Below are positions 18,565-26,717 of a stretch of DNA of 64,000 nt, piece by piece. The notes beneath the pieces are model-generated. The model was not told where the DNA came from. It made no database searches and saw nothing but the letters and a program-made list of their open reading frames with translations. Source of the DNA: JBFWUW01 sp050247075 (GTDB lineage: Bacteria; Planctomycetota; Planctomycetia; Pirellulales; JBFWUW01); the NCBI GenBank assembly GCA_050247075.1, contig JBFWUW010000006.1, positions 62,001 to 126,000 on the forward strand. Reading direction: 5' to 3'. Every line of letters begins with the position of its first letter. Positions within the stretch are counted from its first letter, which is position 1. Both the position numbers and the translations under genes were made by a program.

Positions 18565-18623
18565 CCAGGCAATTGCCCGGCTGGGCAGGATCGTAATTCC
18601 GTTTTCCCTCCGAAGATTCCGCC

Positions 18624-19679
18624 ATGTCCGCCGTTTCCGAAAACCCTCCCATGTCCGCCACAGATCGGCTACGGCCTCCACCACCGTTGGTTCCGCCGCC
18701 GCTGGATGACACCCCGCGGATTATCGGCATGTTGGCGCAGGTTTTGGATCTGCCTTACGAAACCGTGCGGAAGATTCTTTGGCAGAACGAACATGATCAT
18801 GGCAGCATCTTTCGCCAGGAGTTCGTGCAGGCCGGTCTAATGCCCTACGTTTGGAGCGATGCGCTGGAACGGTTTTACGCCGACACCGATTGCTATCTGC
18901 ATGGGGCTGTGATGTGGAACCGCCGGCCGGCCAAACTGCAAATGCGCGGTTGGATCGGCGATTATCTTGCGCGAGACGGCCAGCCGCTGGATGTATTGAC
19001 GGTAGGCGACGGGCCGGGCTTCGACAGCCAATACCTGGCCGATTGGGGCCATCGCGTGACGTATTCTGAAATCTCTCCCAAGTGCATGCAATTCGCCCGT
19101 CAAATGTTGGCCACCGCCGCGACGCCCGCGCGGATTGTTGAGGGCGTGGAATCGGTCGAGCCGGAGTCGCAAGACGTGGTACTCTGCTTGGACGTGCTGG
19201 AGCATCTGCCTGACCCTGGCTGGATGGTCTCCAAGATCGTGCGTTGTTTGCGCCCCGGCGGACGGTTCATTGTCCATGCGCCTTTCTTTTTCGTGTCGCC
19301 CGCGAATCCGACGCATCTTGCGTCCAATCGCAAGTACAGCGGCGACTGGCGCAAACTTTATGGTAAGCATGGCCTGCGTCCCGTGGATGGCAGCCTGTTC
19401 TGGGATCCGCTGGTGCTGCTTAAGCAGATACCGAACGAACCCGCGCCTCGCGTACCGTGGCGAACCCGAGTGCGGCTAGCCTTCGGGCAATGGCTGTTGA
19501 CGATCGGACGCCACTGGAACGGCCCGCACAATTTCATCGCCCATCGGATGATGTTCGACCGCGACGACCGCTGGATCAATGAACTTTCCGCGCTGGCCGA
19601 CGCCCACGATGTCAGAGGCGTTTCCATTGCCGAAGGCGGACAAGATAATTCCTCAACAAAAACTGACGGCCCGGCTTAA
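18624..19679 (+). CDS. Class I SAM-dependent methyltransferase
   Basis: This 351-residue protein contains an N-terminal helical region and a Rossmann core with VLTVGDGPGFDSQYLADWG (SAM motif I, GDGPG), an acidic motif YSEISP, and LCLDVLEHLPDP followed by LRPGGRFIVHAP (motifs II-III), all typical of Methyltransf_11/23 enzymes. It starts with a proline-rich tail of about 30 residues; an internal ATG at 18651 would drop the first nine residues. The acceptor is unknown, but the position between the acyl ligase and two glycosyltransferases suggests modification of the same product. It ends 12 bases before the next gene. Confidence 0.8.
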   Translation: MSAVSENPPMSATDRLRPPPPLVPPPLDDTPRIIGMLAQVLDLPYETVRKILWQNEHDHGSIFRQEFVQAGLMPYVWSDALERFYADTDCYLHGAVMWNRRPAKLQMRGWIGDYLARDGQPLDVLTVGDGPGFDSQYLADWGHRVTYSEISPKCMQFARQMLATAATPARIVEGVESVEPESQDVVLCLDVLEHLPDPGWMVSKIVRCLRPGGRFIVHAPFFFVSPANPTHLASNRKYSGDWRKLYGKHGLRPVDGSLFWDPLVLLKQIPNEPAPRVPWRTRVRLAFGQWLLTIGRHWNGPHNFIAHRMMFDRDDRWINELSALADAHDVRGVSIAEGGQDNSSTKTDGPA

Positions 19680-19691
19680 TCACACACGACG

Positions 19692-20945
19692 TTGGAACTC
19701 CTCGCCAAAATCTCGATTGTCGTTCTAGCCGTGTTGGCCGTGGGCCAAACCGCGCTCGTTTGCGGCTTTGTCCGCAAGCTAGCGGGTTGGCGGCAGCCAA
19801 GGCTGCCCGACGAAAAGTGCCCGCCCGCGGTCGTTATTCTGTGCCTGCGAGGCACCGATCCTTTCCTGTCGCGTTGCATCGATGCCATTTTGGACCAGGA
19901 TTACCCGCGATACGAATTGCGAATCATCGTCGATCACCCTGACGACCCCGCGCGGGCCGTGGCCGAGGCATCGTTGGCCAACCGGCCCCACGCTCCCGCC
20001 CGGTTGGAATTCTTGCGGGAACGCCGCGAATCGTGCAGCCTTAAATGCAGCAGCGTGGTGCAAGCCATGCGGGGATTGGACCCCACGGTTGAGTTTGTAG
20101 CGCAGCTCGATGCCGACACGATTCCGCATCGCACCTGGCTGCGCGAACTAGCTGCCCCATTTCAAGACGGCAAAGTTGGCGCGGCCACGGGCAATCGCTG
20201 GTATATGCCAGAACAGCCTTCCTGGGGGGCGCTGGTTCGCTACGTCTGGAACGCCGCCGCCGTGGTGCAAATGTACTGGTATCGTATTGCCTGGGGGGGG
20301 ACGCTGGCGGTGCGCGCCAGCATTTTGCGAGATTCCGACCTCTTGGAACGCTGGGGACAGGCGTTTTGCGAGGACACGATGCTGTTTCGCGTGCTGGGCC
20401 AGCAAGGGATGCGGGTGGAGTTTGTCCCTTCGTTGATGATGGTCAATCGCGAGAATTGCAGCCTGACGGGCTTTGTCCGCTGGATGCGGCGGCAACTTCT
20501 GACGGCCCGGCTGTATCATCCTCGCTGGCCAGCGGTCGTGGCCCACGGAATTGGCACCAGCCTGGCCTTGGCAGCCGCGCTGGTGGTGGCCGCGTGGGGG
20601 GCGCTGCAAGGCCAAATGCAAACCGCGGCTTGGCTGCTGGGGGCACTGGCCATTTACGAAGGCCTGATGATCGGCGCGGTGGTTTGGATTGAGCTTCGCA
20701 TGCGTGCCATCGTGGCGGCGCGCGGCGAGCCTACCTCGTGGATCGACGGCAAGACCGGGCTGTACTGGCTATTGGCCTACCCCGTTCTGCAGTTCACCTA
20801 TCCCTGGGTGCTGCTGGCGGCCATGCGTTTCCGCCAAGTTGAATGGCGCGGCGTGACGTATGCGGTCGATGGGCCGTGGCAAATTCGCCTGACGAAATAC
20901 GAACCGTTCGCGGCATCTCGCGAATCTACACTGACCTCGCTTTGA
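19692..20945 (+). CDS. Family 2 glycosyltransferase, ceramide-glucosyltransferase-like, membrane-bound (paralogue 1)
   Basis: The protein has one N-terminal membrane segment, a GT-A domain with CLRGTDPFLSRC, AQLDADTIP (DxD-type metal site), a WGGTLAVR block, FCEDTMLF (catalytic acidic ED) and an MRRQLLTARL stretch in the place of the Q/RxxRW box, then three C-terminal membrane segments. This is the layout of processive-like GT2 and HpnI/ceramide glucosyltransferases. It starts with TTG at 19692, as no ATG is near the conserved start. It is a tandem paralogue of the next gene: both have FVPSLMMVNRE. The acceptor is probably a lipid. Confidence 0.8.
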   Translation: MELLAKISIVVLAVLAVGQTALVCGFVRKLAGWRQPRLPDEKCPPAVVILCLRGTDPFLSRCIDAILDQDYPRYELRIIVDHPDDPARAVAEASLANRPHAPARLEFLRERRESCSLKCSSVVQAMRGLDPTVEFVAQLDADTIPHRTWLRELAAPFQDGKVGAATGNRWYMPEQPSWGALVRYVWNAAAVVQMYWYRIAWGGTLAVRASILRDSDLLERWGQAFCEDTMLFRVLGQQGMRVEFVPSLMMVNRENCSLTGFVRWMRRQLLTARLYHPRWPAVVAHGIGTSLALAAALVVAAWGALQGQMQTAAWLLGALAIYEGLMIGAVVWIELRMRAIVAARGEPTSWIDGKTGLYWLLAYPVLQFTYPWVLLAAMRFRQVEWRGVTYAVDGPWQIRLTKYEPFAASRESTLTSL

Positions 20946-20964
20946 TCACTAGAACCAACGAACC

Positions 20965-22233
20965 ATGCCCACCTTGCTTACATTCACGATTGCCATTTCC
21001 GCGGTCCTTATCGGCATGGCCCTGTTTCAGGGAGTGGCGGCCGCCGTGTTCGTGCGGCTGTTTTTTAAGTCCGCGCCGCCGCGCCAGCCCGATGCTGAAT
21101 TGCCGCGAGTTTCCATTTTGTTGTCCTTGCGCGGGGCCGATCCCCATTTAGCCCAGGGCTTGCAGAAGCTCATGTCGCAGGACTATCCCCATTACGAGTT
21201 GCGAATCGTCGTCGATAGCCAGGAAGACCCTTCGTGCGGGGTCGTGCGGCAGGCGGTTGCCCGCACCGGCTTTCAGAAAGTGGCCGTCAGCCCCTTGCAT
21301 AGCCGCAGCGACCGGTGCGGCCTGAAAAACGCCGCCTTGGTGCAAATGGCCGGCGATCTGCCGCCAGAGGCTGAAGTCGTGGTTCTGGCCGACGCCGACC
21401 TGGTGTCGCACGCTGGCTGGCTGCGCGAACTGGTTGCGCCCTTGGCCGATCCCCGGGTTGGCGCTGCACATGGCAACCGCTGGTTTTGGCCCCGCCGCGC
21501 TTCGTTTGGCTCACTGGTGCGCTACTTGTGGAATTCCGCTGCCGTCGTGCCGATGTACGCCCTGGAAATCCCCTGGGGCGGGACTTTCGCCATCCGGGCC
21601 GAAGTGCTGCGCGACTCGGGGCTGCTGGACAAGTGGAGCAAGTCGGTCGTGGAGGATGCGCCGGTGCGCACGGCACTGGCCGAGCGCGGGCTGCGGCTCA
21701 AGTTTGTCCCTTCCTTGATGATGGTCAATCGAGAGGAATGCAATCTGCCATTCAGCCTGGATTTCATCAAACGGCAGATGACCTGGACCAAGATCTACCA
21801 TCCGCAATGGATCCAGGCCGCGGCCCACGCCGTGGCCACCTCATTGGTACTGGCCGGCGCATTCGTGATGCTCGCCGTGGGGCTGCTGACCGGACAAAAC
21901 GAAATAGCCGCCTGGGCGGGCGGCGGGCTGGCGGCCTATGCGGCGGGCATGTTGCTGTTGTTGGCCTTGATTGAGACAGGCGTGCGCCGCGTGATTCGTA
22001 CCCGCGGCGAGGCCGTGCATCAGTTCTCGCCAGGCGAATGGTTGAAAATCATCGCGGCCATCCCTTTGACGCAGGCCGTTTATCTGGCCGCCGTATTGCT
22101 GGCCATGTTTCGCAGCACGGTTGCCTGGCGGGGCGTGATCTATGAGATTCGCGGCCCGTGGGACATTCGCTTGATTCAATACCGCCCTTACGAGCAAGCA
22201 ACCCCCACGGCCAACGCCAATGTCTCTCTATGA
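20965..22233 (+). CDS. Family 2 glycosyltransferase, ceramide-glucosyltransferase-like, membrane-bound (paralogue 2)
   Basis: This 422-residue enzyme has the same architecture as its upstream neighbour: an N-terminal membrane helix, LSLRGADPHLAQG, VLADADLVS (DxD), IPWGGTFAIR, VVEDAPVRTAL (acidic residues) and MTWTKIYHPQW in the acceptor region, and three C-terminal membrane segments. The N-terminal sequence ISAVLIGMALFQGVAAAVF looks membrane-embedded. The two copies lie 19 bases apart and clearly arose by duplication, but they have diverged well beyond a recent event. Its stop codon overlaps the ATG of the following FkbM gene by four bases (ATGA), so they are translationally coupled. Confidence 0.82.
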   Translation: MPTLLTFTIAISAVLIGMALFQGVAAAVFVRLFFKSAPPRQPDAELPRVSILLSLRGADPHLAQGLQKLMSQDYPHYELRIVVDSQEDPSCGVVRQAVARTGFQKVAVSPLHSRSDRCGLKNAALVQMAGDLPPEAEVVVLADADLVSHAGWLRELVAPLADPRVGAAHGNRWFWPRRASFGSLVRYLWNSAAVVPMYALEIPWGGTFAIRAEVLRDSGLLDKWSKSVVEDAPVRTALAERGLRLKFVPSLMMVNREECNLPFSLDFIKRQMTWTKIYHPQWIQAAAHAVATSLVLAGAFVMLAVGLLTGQNEIAAWAGGGLAAYAAGMLLLLALIETGVRRVIRTRGEAVHQFSPGEWLKIIAAIPLTQAVYLAAVLLAMFRSTVAWRGVIYEIRGPWDIRLIQYRPYEQATPTANANVSL

Positions 22234-23108
22234 CCGTCGAACTCTTATCCCATCAAAATGACATGGCTGGCCGCTTTCGCAATTATCGCTTGCCTAATGG
22301 GGTGGAAATTGCCCATTTCAGCAAAGCCGACACCGATCTGGTCTATCACGAGATTTTCGTCGAGGATGTCTACCGCCAGCATGGCGTTACCATCGGCTCG
22401 GGCGACGTGATTGTGGATGTGGGTGCCAACGTCGGCTTGTTCGCCTTGTTTGTGAGCCAGATTTGTGACCAAGCCACGGTGGTATCGTGCGAGCCGGTAC
22501 CGGCGATCTTTCGCGTCTTGATGGAAAACGCCGCCCGGCACAGCCAGATCGATCTAAGGTTGGTCAATGCGGGGCTGTCGCGGGCACCCGGCACGGTGGA
22601 GTTCTCCTACTACCCCAGGCTGTCATGCGCGTCAACCATGTATCCCGATGACTCGCCGGAAGAGCGTGAAAGGTCCACGGAATACGTACTCCAGCAGTTC
22701 AAGGAACTCCCCAGCAAGCCCCTAAAGGCCGCCATAGGCCTGATGCCAAGGCCTGCCCGCCACGCCTTGGCCAGGCTGGTGCGTCGCCATTACACGCGCC
22801 GGCGCAAGGTTCTTTGCCGTCTGACGACGCTTTCGGATCTGATCGTGGAACAGCGACTGGAGAGAGTCGACATGCTTAAGCTGGATGCCGAGCGCAGCGA
22901 ACTGGATGTCTTGTCCGGCATTCGCGATGAGCACTGGCCGCTGATTCGTCAAGCCGTGGTGGAAGCGCACGACCCGCCCGCCTCCGCCGCGCTGGAGCGA
23001 GTTCTGTCCTCGCGCGGCCTTCAAGTGACGGTAGAGCAAAATCCGCACTTTCCACATATCGCCATGCTGTATGCCACGCGAAAGCCGGACGAATCGCGGG
23101 CGGGTTAA
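22230..23108 (+). CDS. FkbM family SAM-dependent methyltransferase
   Basis: The motif VDVGANVGLFALF is the FkbM-family SAM site, followed by EPVPAIFRVLMENA and LKLDAERSELDVLSGI, which are diagnostic of the FkbM methyltransferase domain. These enzymes O-methylate sugars, polyketides and other small molecules. The frame is open from 22158 but the ATG at 22230 overlaps the upstream stop (ATGA) and starts just before the domain. The N-terminal portion (FRNYRLPNGVEIAH) is normal for the family. It ends the plus-strand operon of this locus and converges with the minus-strand gene at 23118. Confidence 0.85.
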   Translation: MTVELLSHQNDMAGRFRNYRLPNGVEIAHFSKADTDLVYHEIFVEDVYRQHGVTIGSGDVIVDVGANVGLFALFVSQICDQATVVSCEPVPAIFRVLMENAARHSQIDLRLVNAGLSRAPGTVEFSYYPRLSCASTMYPDDSPEERERSTEYVLQQFKELPSKPLKAAIGLMPRPARHALARLVRRHYTRRRKVLCRLTTLSDLIVEQRLERVDMLKLDAERSELDVLSGIRDEHWPLIRQAVVEAHDPPASAALERVLSSRGLQVTVEQNPHFPHIAMLYATRKPDESRAG

Positions 23109-23117
23109 GCTGCCCGC

Positions 23118-23855
23118 CTATTGCTCAACCTCGATCAGCTTCCGATCCGGATCTTTCTTGTGCCCACGCCCGGCGGGCCAGAAAAGGCGTCCCAAGAGTT
23201 TTCCACCGGCGTAATCTGGTGCGCGATAGAGTTCTTCGACGCTCTCCTCCGGAAAGGGGCAAATGTCACTGCGTACGAAGAAGGCGTTAATGCCTCGGCT
23301 TTCGCAATAGGCCAGCGTATACCCCTTGCGCCGGCTAAGCCGCGCGAGCGCCAGCAGGCTGGCTCCAAAGTAGTCGGTGCCTCCCCAAGAGAAACTGGGG
23401 TCGTATTCGATCGTCCTGCTTTGAGTGGGGGGAACGGAGGCATTGTACTCCATGACCAGCACGCGAGGCCGATAGCGCGCATCAAGGGCTTTCCAAACCC
23501 AATAGTCGTTGCCATCAATGTCGATGGACAACAAATCGAACTCGTCTGGCACCTGGTGCCTGGCGAACACCTCGTTGATGCTCTCCGCGGTGATGTTCTC
23601 TTGGCGGATAAAGGGATGGTTCGGCTCAACGGCACAATCCATCAACAGCCCGGTCCAACCGTCTTGCTCGCGCAGGCGGCGCGTATTGCATTGCCTGGCA
23701 CCCGGACCCACGCCAAACTCGACACAAAACCGATTGGTGGTGCCAAGCACCTCAAACAAACGGTCAAGGACTCCATCCTCGCCGTTTTGCGAATAGGTGC
23801 GAGATTCGTGCTGCTTCGCCACGAATGGTGAAAGCGCCGCTTGCCCTCGGTCCAT
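23118..23855 (-). CDS. FkbM-like methyltransferase-fold protein
   Basis: This protein has YSQNGEDGVLDRLFEVLG, then CVEFGVGPGARQCNTRRL and DGWTGLLMD, the pattern of a widespread family of FkbM-like SAM methyltransferases found near glycan genes. A later DLLSIDIDGNDYWVW motif supplies the acidic residues of the SAM fold. The ATG at 23855 is chosen because AAGGGG sits six bases upstream; the TTG at 23873 would extend it by six residues. The C terminus is basic. The GVGPGARQ stretch differs from the GAxDG usual in the family, so SAM binding should be checked. Function in the locus unknown. Confidence 0.7.
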   Translation of the reverse strand: MDRGQAALSPFVAKQHESRTYSQNGEDGVLDRLFEVLGTTNRFCVEFGVGPGARQCNTRRLREQDGWTGLLMDCAVEPNHPFIRQENITAESINEVFARHQVPDEFDLLSIDIDGNDYWVWKALDARYRPRVLVMEYNASVPPTQSRTIEYDPSFSWGGTDYFGASLLALARLSRRKGYTLAYCESRGINAFFVRSDICPFPEESVEELYRAPDYAGGKLLGRLFWPAGRGHKKDPDRKLIEVEQ

Positions 23856-24011
23856 GCTAATCCCCTTCAACAATGCCGCGTTCCGCTAGGCTGTTCAAGA
23901 ACTTACGAAATACACCCGTTGATTCCGCATTCTACGATAGATGATTGAAACGGTTCCATGCGAACATCGAGGCGTTAGAAGCGCTTGAAGCTTTGGATTG
24001 TCTTCTCGCCA

Positions 24012-24782
24012 TCATGCTCGTCGCAACACGAATACCGGCTGCGCGTATTGGCCGGCCGGCTGGTCGAACAGCGCCTCCTCAAACCCAAACGAGGCAACTT
24101 GTTCCCAGCCTCCCAGTAATTGCGGCAACCGCTGGCGACCATAGATACGGTGCGCATTCCAGACCAGCGCGTCGCGGCCCACGGGAACAGCCAAGAACAA
24201 GAGTCCATCCGGCTTGAGCAGCTCGCGCATGTCTTGCATGGCCCGCAAGTCGCCGCGTGGGTTGATGGGATCGCCGTAGCGTCCCAGGCCATCGTGTTCA
24301 ATCGACGAGATCGACAGTGCCGCGTCAAACTGGGTTGGCTGCCGCGCGAATTCCGCGGGCGTTACCACGTTCAGGCCCGGGATGCGGCAATCGACATCGC
24401 GGTATTCGATCGTCGTCACACGGCCTCCATATTCCGTGCAGACGCACTCGTACCACGGCATCTCCGACCCGACGATCACCACGTTGCGCCCGCGTATGGG
24501 AAATTTTTCCAGGGCCGAATACACAAATGAATCGGTTGCTCCATAGTAGTGCCGCTTGCGGGCCCGCACGCGCGCCGGATTCCATCCCAGGGAGCGCTCC
24601 GTCCAGCGCAAGGGGTGGGTCTTGATATCGTTGACGTAGAGTTGCAACCGGGGAACCTGCCCGTCCTGCGTGAATTCGGCCTCCATTTCAGTGGGCACTT
24701 CCCGCGGCGGGAATTTTCCCGAACGCCAGCCGTTGAGCAGGCTATTTAGCTTGAGGTAGAGAAGCGTGGGGGAATTGAGCAT
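24012..24782 (-). CDS. DUF268 domain-containing protein
   Basis: The signature SSIEHDGLGRYGDPINPRGD, with AMQDMRELLKPDGLLFLAVP after it, is characteristic of DUF268, a family of SAM-methyltransferase-like proteins of unknown biochemical role. An NVVIVGSEMPWYECV strand and TTIEYRDVDC support a Rossmann core. About 256 residues. The ATG at 24782 is preferred over the GTG at 24791. DUF268 genes are commonly seen in polysaccharide loci, which agrees with the surroundings, but no acceptor is known. Confidence 0.75.
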   Translation of the reverse strand: MLNSPTLLYLKLNSLLNGWRSGKFPPREVPTEMEAEFTQDGQVPRLQLYVNDIKTHPLRWTERSLGWNPARVRARKRHYYGATDSFVYSALEKFPIRGRNVVIVGSEMPWYECVCTEYGGRVTTIEYRDVDCRIPGLNVVTPAEFARQPTQFDAALSISSIEHDGLGRYGDPINPRGDLRAMQDMRELLKPDGLLFLAVPVGRDALVWNAHRIYGRQRLPQLLGGWEQVASFGFEEALFDQPAGQYAQPVFVLRRA

Positions 24783-24861
24783 GGCGCACACATGAAATGT
24801 CGATCACCAACCGGCCAGGGCTATCAGCGGTTAGGTGGCTATTTCGAGCCAAAGGCCGTGG

Positions 24862-26472
24862 TTAAATCTTGGCGGGCACCGGGTTGCGGCCGCCCACATC
24901 CGAGGTTTGCAGTAATGGCGGCAACAGGGCAGTCCTGGGGAAAAGCGACCGATAGAGGGATCGTGTTAAGTCCTCGGCGACTGGCTGGCCTTGCCAACTC
25001 AGGGCCCGCTGAAAACGGCCATACGCATTTGACTGCTCCTCTTGCGCCAAATTTGCCAGTTCTGGACAAGGCAGACTTGCCACATGAACGCAATTCTTGG
25101 CCAGTCCCTCGGACAAACTAACGGGGTGCCCATTGGATAAGGCGATGGTCCAACTGCCGCCGCCAGCGCCTGCCACATTCAGGCCAATAGCCTGCGTCCG
25201 ATTGTCGAGGCCATTCGTACCGTTGCCATTTGCGGAATTTCCGTTCTTGCCATTGCCGTTTCCATTGGTTGCGTGGCCGTTGGCGCGGTGTACCTGGTTT
25301 GTATCCACCAGCGTGCTGCGTAAGTACTCGCCCGCCCAAAAGGAGACTTCGACCTTTTTTGCCTTGCGCTTGCCCCAGCGGTCGGCCTCGCCAAATTCCA
25401 GGTAGCGGTGCAAGGCGGCCTGGTCAATCCGAGGGCAGGGAAGGTCGGCACAGAAACGGATCAAGTTCGTGGTATCAAAAGTTGGGTCGGTGTGATCGTA
25501 AGACTCGTAGGCCACCATGCGGTCGTAGACGCCCCGCTCAAAGTCGTTCATCAGTGAACGGTCTTTTTCGCCAGGCCCGCAATACTCCACACCGTATGAG
25601 TTGAAATACTTGTAGGCAGCGTCGATGATCTGCCGCGGCGTGATGGGATCGACCGGAGCTAGGTGATAGGTGCCGCCGTGGGCAGTCGGCGTCAAGAACA
25701 GCCGACTCAGAACCTGCCCCACCCAATCGACCGGCACGATATTGCGAGGCTCGTCGCCCGACATGTGCAGCCGGATTGGCGTATGCCGCGCGCCATTGGC
25801 ATCGGGATCTTGCCCACGAACCAGCACCGACATCATCTTCAAATACAAATACAGGCCATGATACGTGTTGGTGTATCCGGTGCGCGAATCCCCCGCGATC
25901 ACCGCAGGGCGGTAGACGGTTCGCTGATCCAGGAAATCGGCCTCGCGGACCAGCTTTTCGGCCAGGAACTTGCAATGCTCGTAATCGTTGCGAAACGCCT
26001 GCCCGCAATCGAGTTCGTCCTCGTAAATCGTCCCCTGGCGCTGCCCGCAAACGTAGGCGGTGGAAACATAGTGTAGACGGGGCAACCGCAGGCCGTGGCA
26101 AAGCTCCAACACATGGCGGGTGCCGTCTAGATTGGTGGTCCAGGGCTCTTCGCGGCGGTCGCTGCCGTTGAAGACTAGCGAGGCGGCATTATGAATGACC
26201 TGGTCGCAGTGCCCGGCCACCCACCGCCGGTCGGCCTGGCTTAGGCCCAAACCTTCTTGCTGCACATCGCCGGCCAGGCAGACGGGCCGCGGCAGTTCCA
26301 TGGCCAACTCGCGTTCCCAGTGCTGCAGAATGGCCTCGCTCCGCTCGTAAACATTCTCGCGCTCGGAGGGGCGAATGACCAGCGCTAGCCGCTCACCTTC
26401 CAGCAACAAGTCGCGGACAAGATAGCGGCCAACCAGCCCCGTAGCCCCGGTCAATAGAATGTACGAATCCAC
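24862..26472 (-). CDS. Thioester-reductase-like SDR (NAD-binding_4/Male-sterility type) with Asn/Gly-rich linker and C-terminal extension
   Basis: The N terminus has LLTGATGLVGRYLVRDLL (NADPH-binding GxxGxxG) and the extended-SDR catalytic pair in HYVSTAYVCG and YEHCKFLAEKL (Tyr-x3-Lys). This branch reduces fatty or peptidyl thioesters to aldehydes or alcohols. The reductase portion runs to about residue 395. A hydrophilic linker with repeated Asn-Gly (NGNGKNGNSANGNGTNG, around 403-420) leads to a domain of about 110 residues of unclear family, perhaps SCP2-like. The start is supported by GGAGAG about nine bases upstream. It fits with the ligase and condensation-type genes as part of a lipid or lipoglycan pathway. 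Confidence 0.75.
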   Translation of the reverse strand: MDSYILLTGATGLVGRYLVRDLLLEGERLALVIRPSERENVYERSEAILQHWERELAMELPRPVCLAGDVQQEGLGLSQADRRWVAGHCDQVIHNAASLVFNGSDRREEPWTTNLDGTRHVLELCHGLRLPRLHYVSTAYVCGQRQGTIYEDELDCGQAFRNDYEHCKFLAEKLVREADFLDQRTVYRPAVIAGDSRTGYTNTYHGLYLYLKMMSVLVRGQDPDANGARHTPIRLHMSGDEPRNIVPVDWVGQVLSRLFLTPTAHGGTYHLAPVDPITPRQIIDAAYKYFNSYGVEYCGPGEKDRSLMNDFERGVYDRMVAYESYDHTDPTFDTTNLIRFCADLPCPRIDQAALHRYLEFGEADRWGKRKAKKVEVSFWAGEYLRSTLVDTNQVHRANGHATNGNGNGKNGNSANGNGTNGLDNRTQAIGLNVAGAGGGSWTIALSNGHPVSLSEGLAKNCVHVASLPCPELANLAQEEQSNAYGRFQRALSWQGQPVAEDLTRSLYRSLFPRTALLPPLLQTSDVGGRNPVPAKI

Positions 26473-26717
26473 GCGGCTTCTCTCCCAATATCCATGCCGA
26501 TAGGGCGTTTAACGCCCACCCCCAAACGGGGACGCAAAAGGGACATGATAAGAGAGGGTAAATGAAATGACAAGAACAAAACGGTAATCTGGGATATATA
26601 AGTGGAATTGATCGACTGCATGGCTAACGCAGCGCGCAATCTCATGTAGACGACAGTCAATATCTCTTTACCAGAAAACATGTTGCGTCTGATTAATGAG
26701 CCCTGTTTGCCAAGCCG
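26473..26717. other. AT-rich intergenic region with tandem short hairpins
   Basis: This 245-base gap lies upstream of the SDR gene. GGGCGT/ACGCCC (26503-26508 and 26512-26517) forms a tight palindrome 30 bases before the start codon, and CCCC/GGGG (26520-26523 and 26528-26531) follows. Bases 26540-26700 are notably AT-richer than the flanking genes. It likely carries the SDR promoter and perhaps an operator. Confidence 0.35.
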
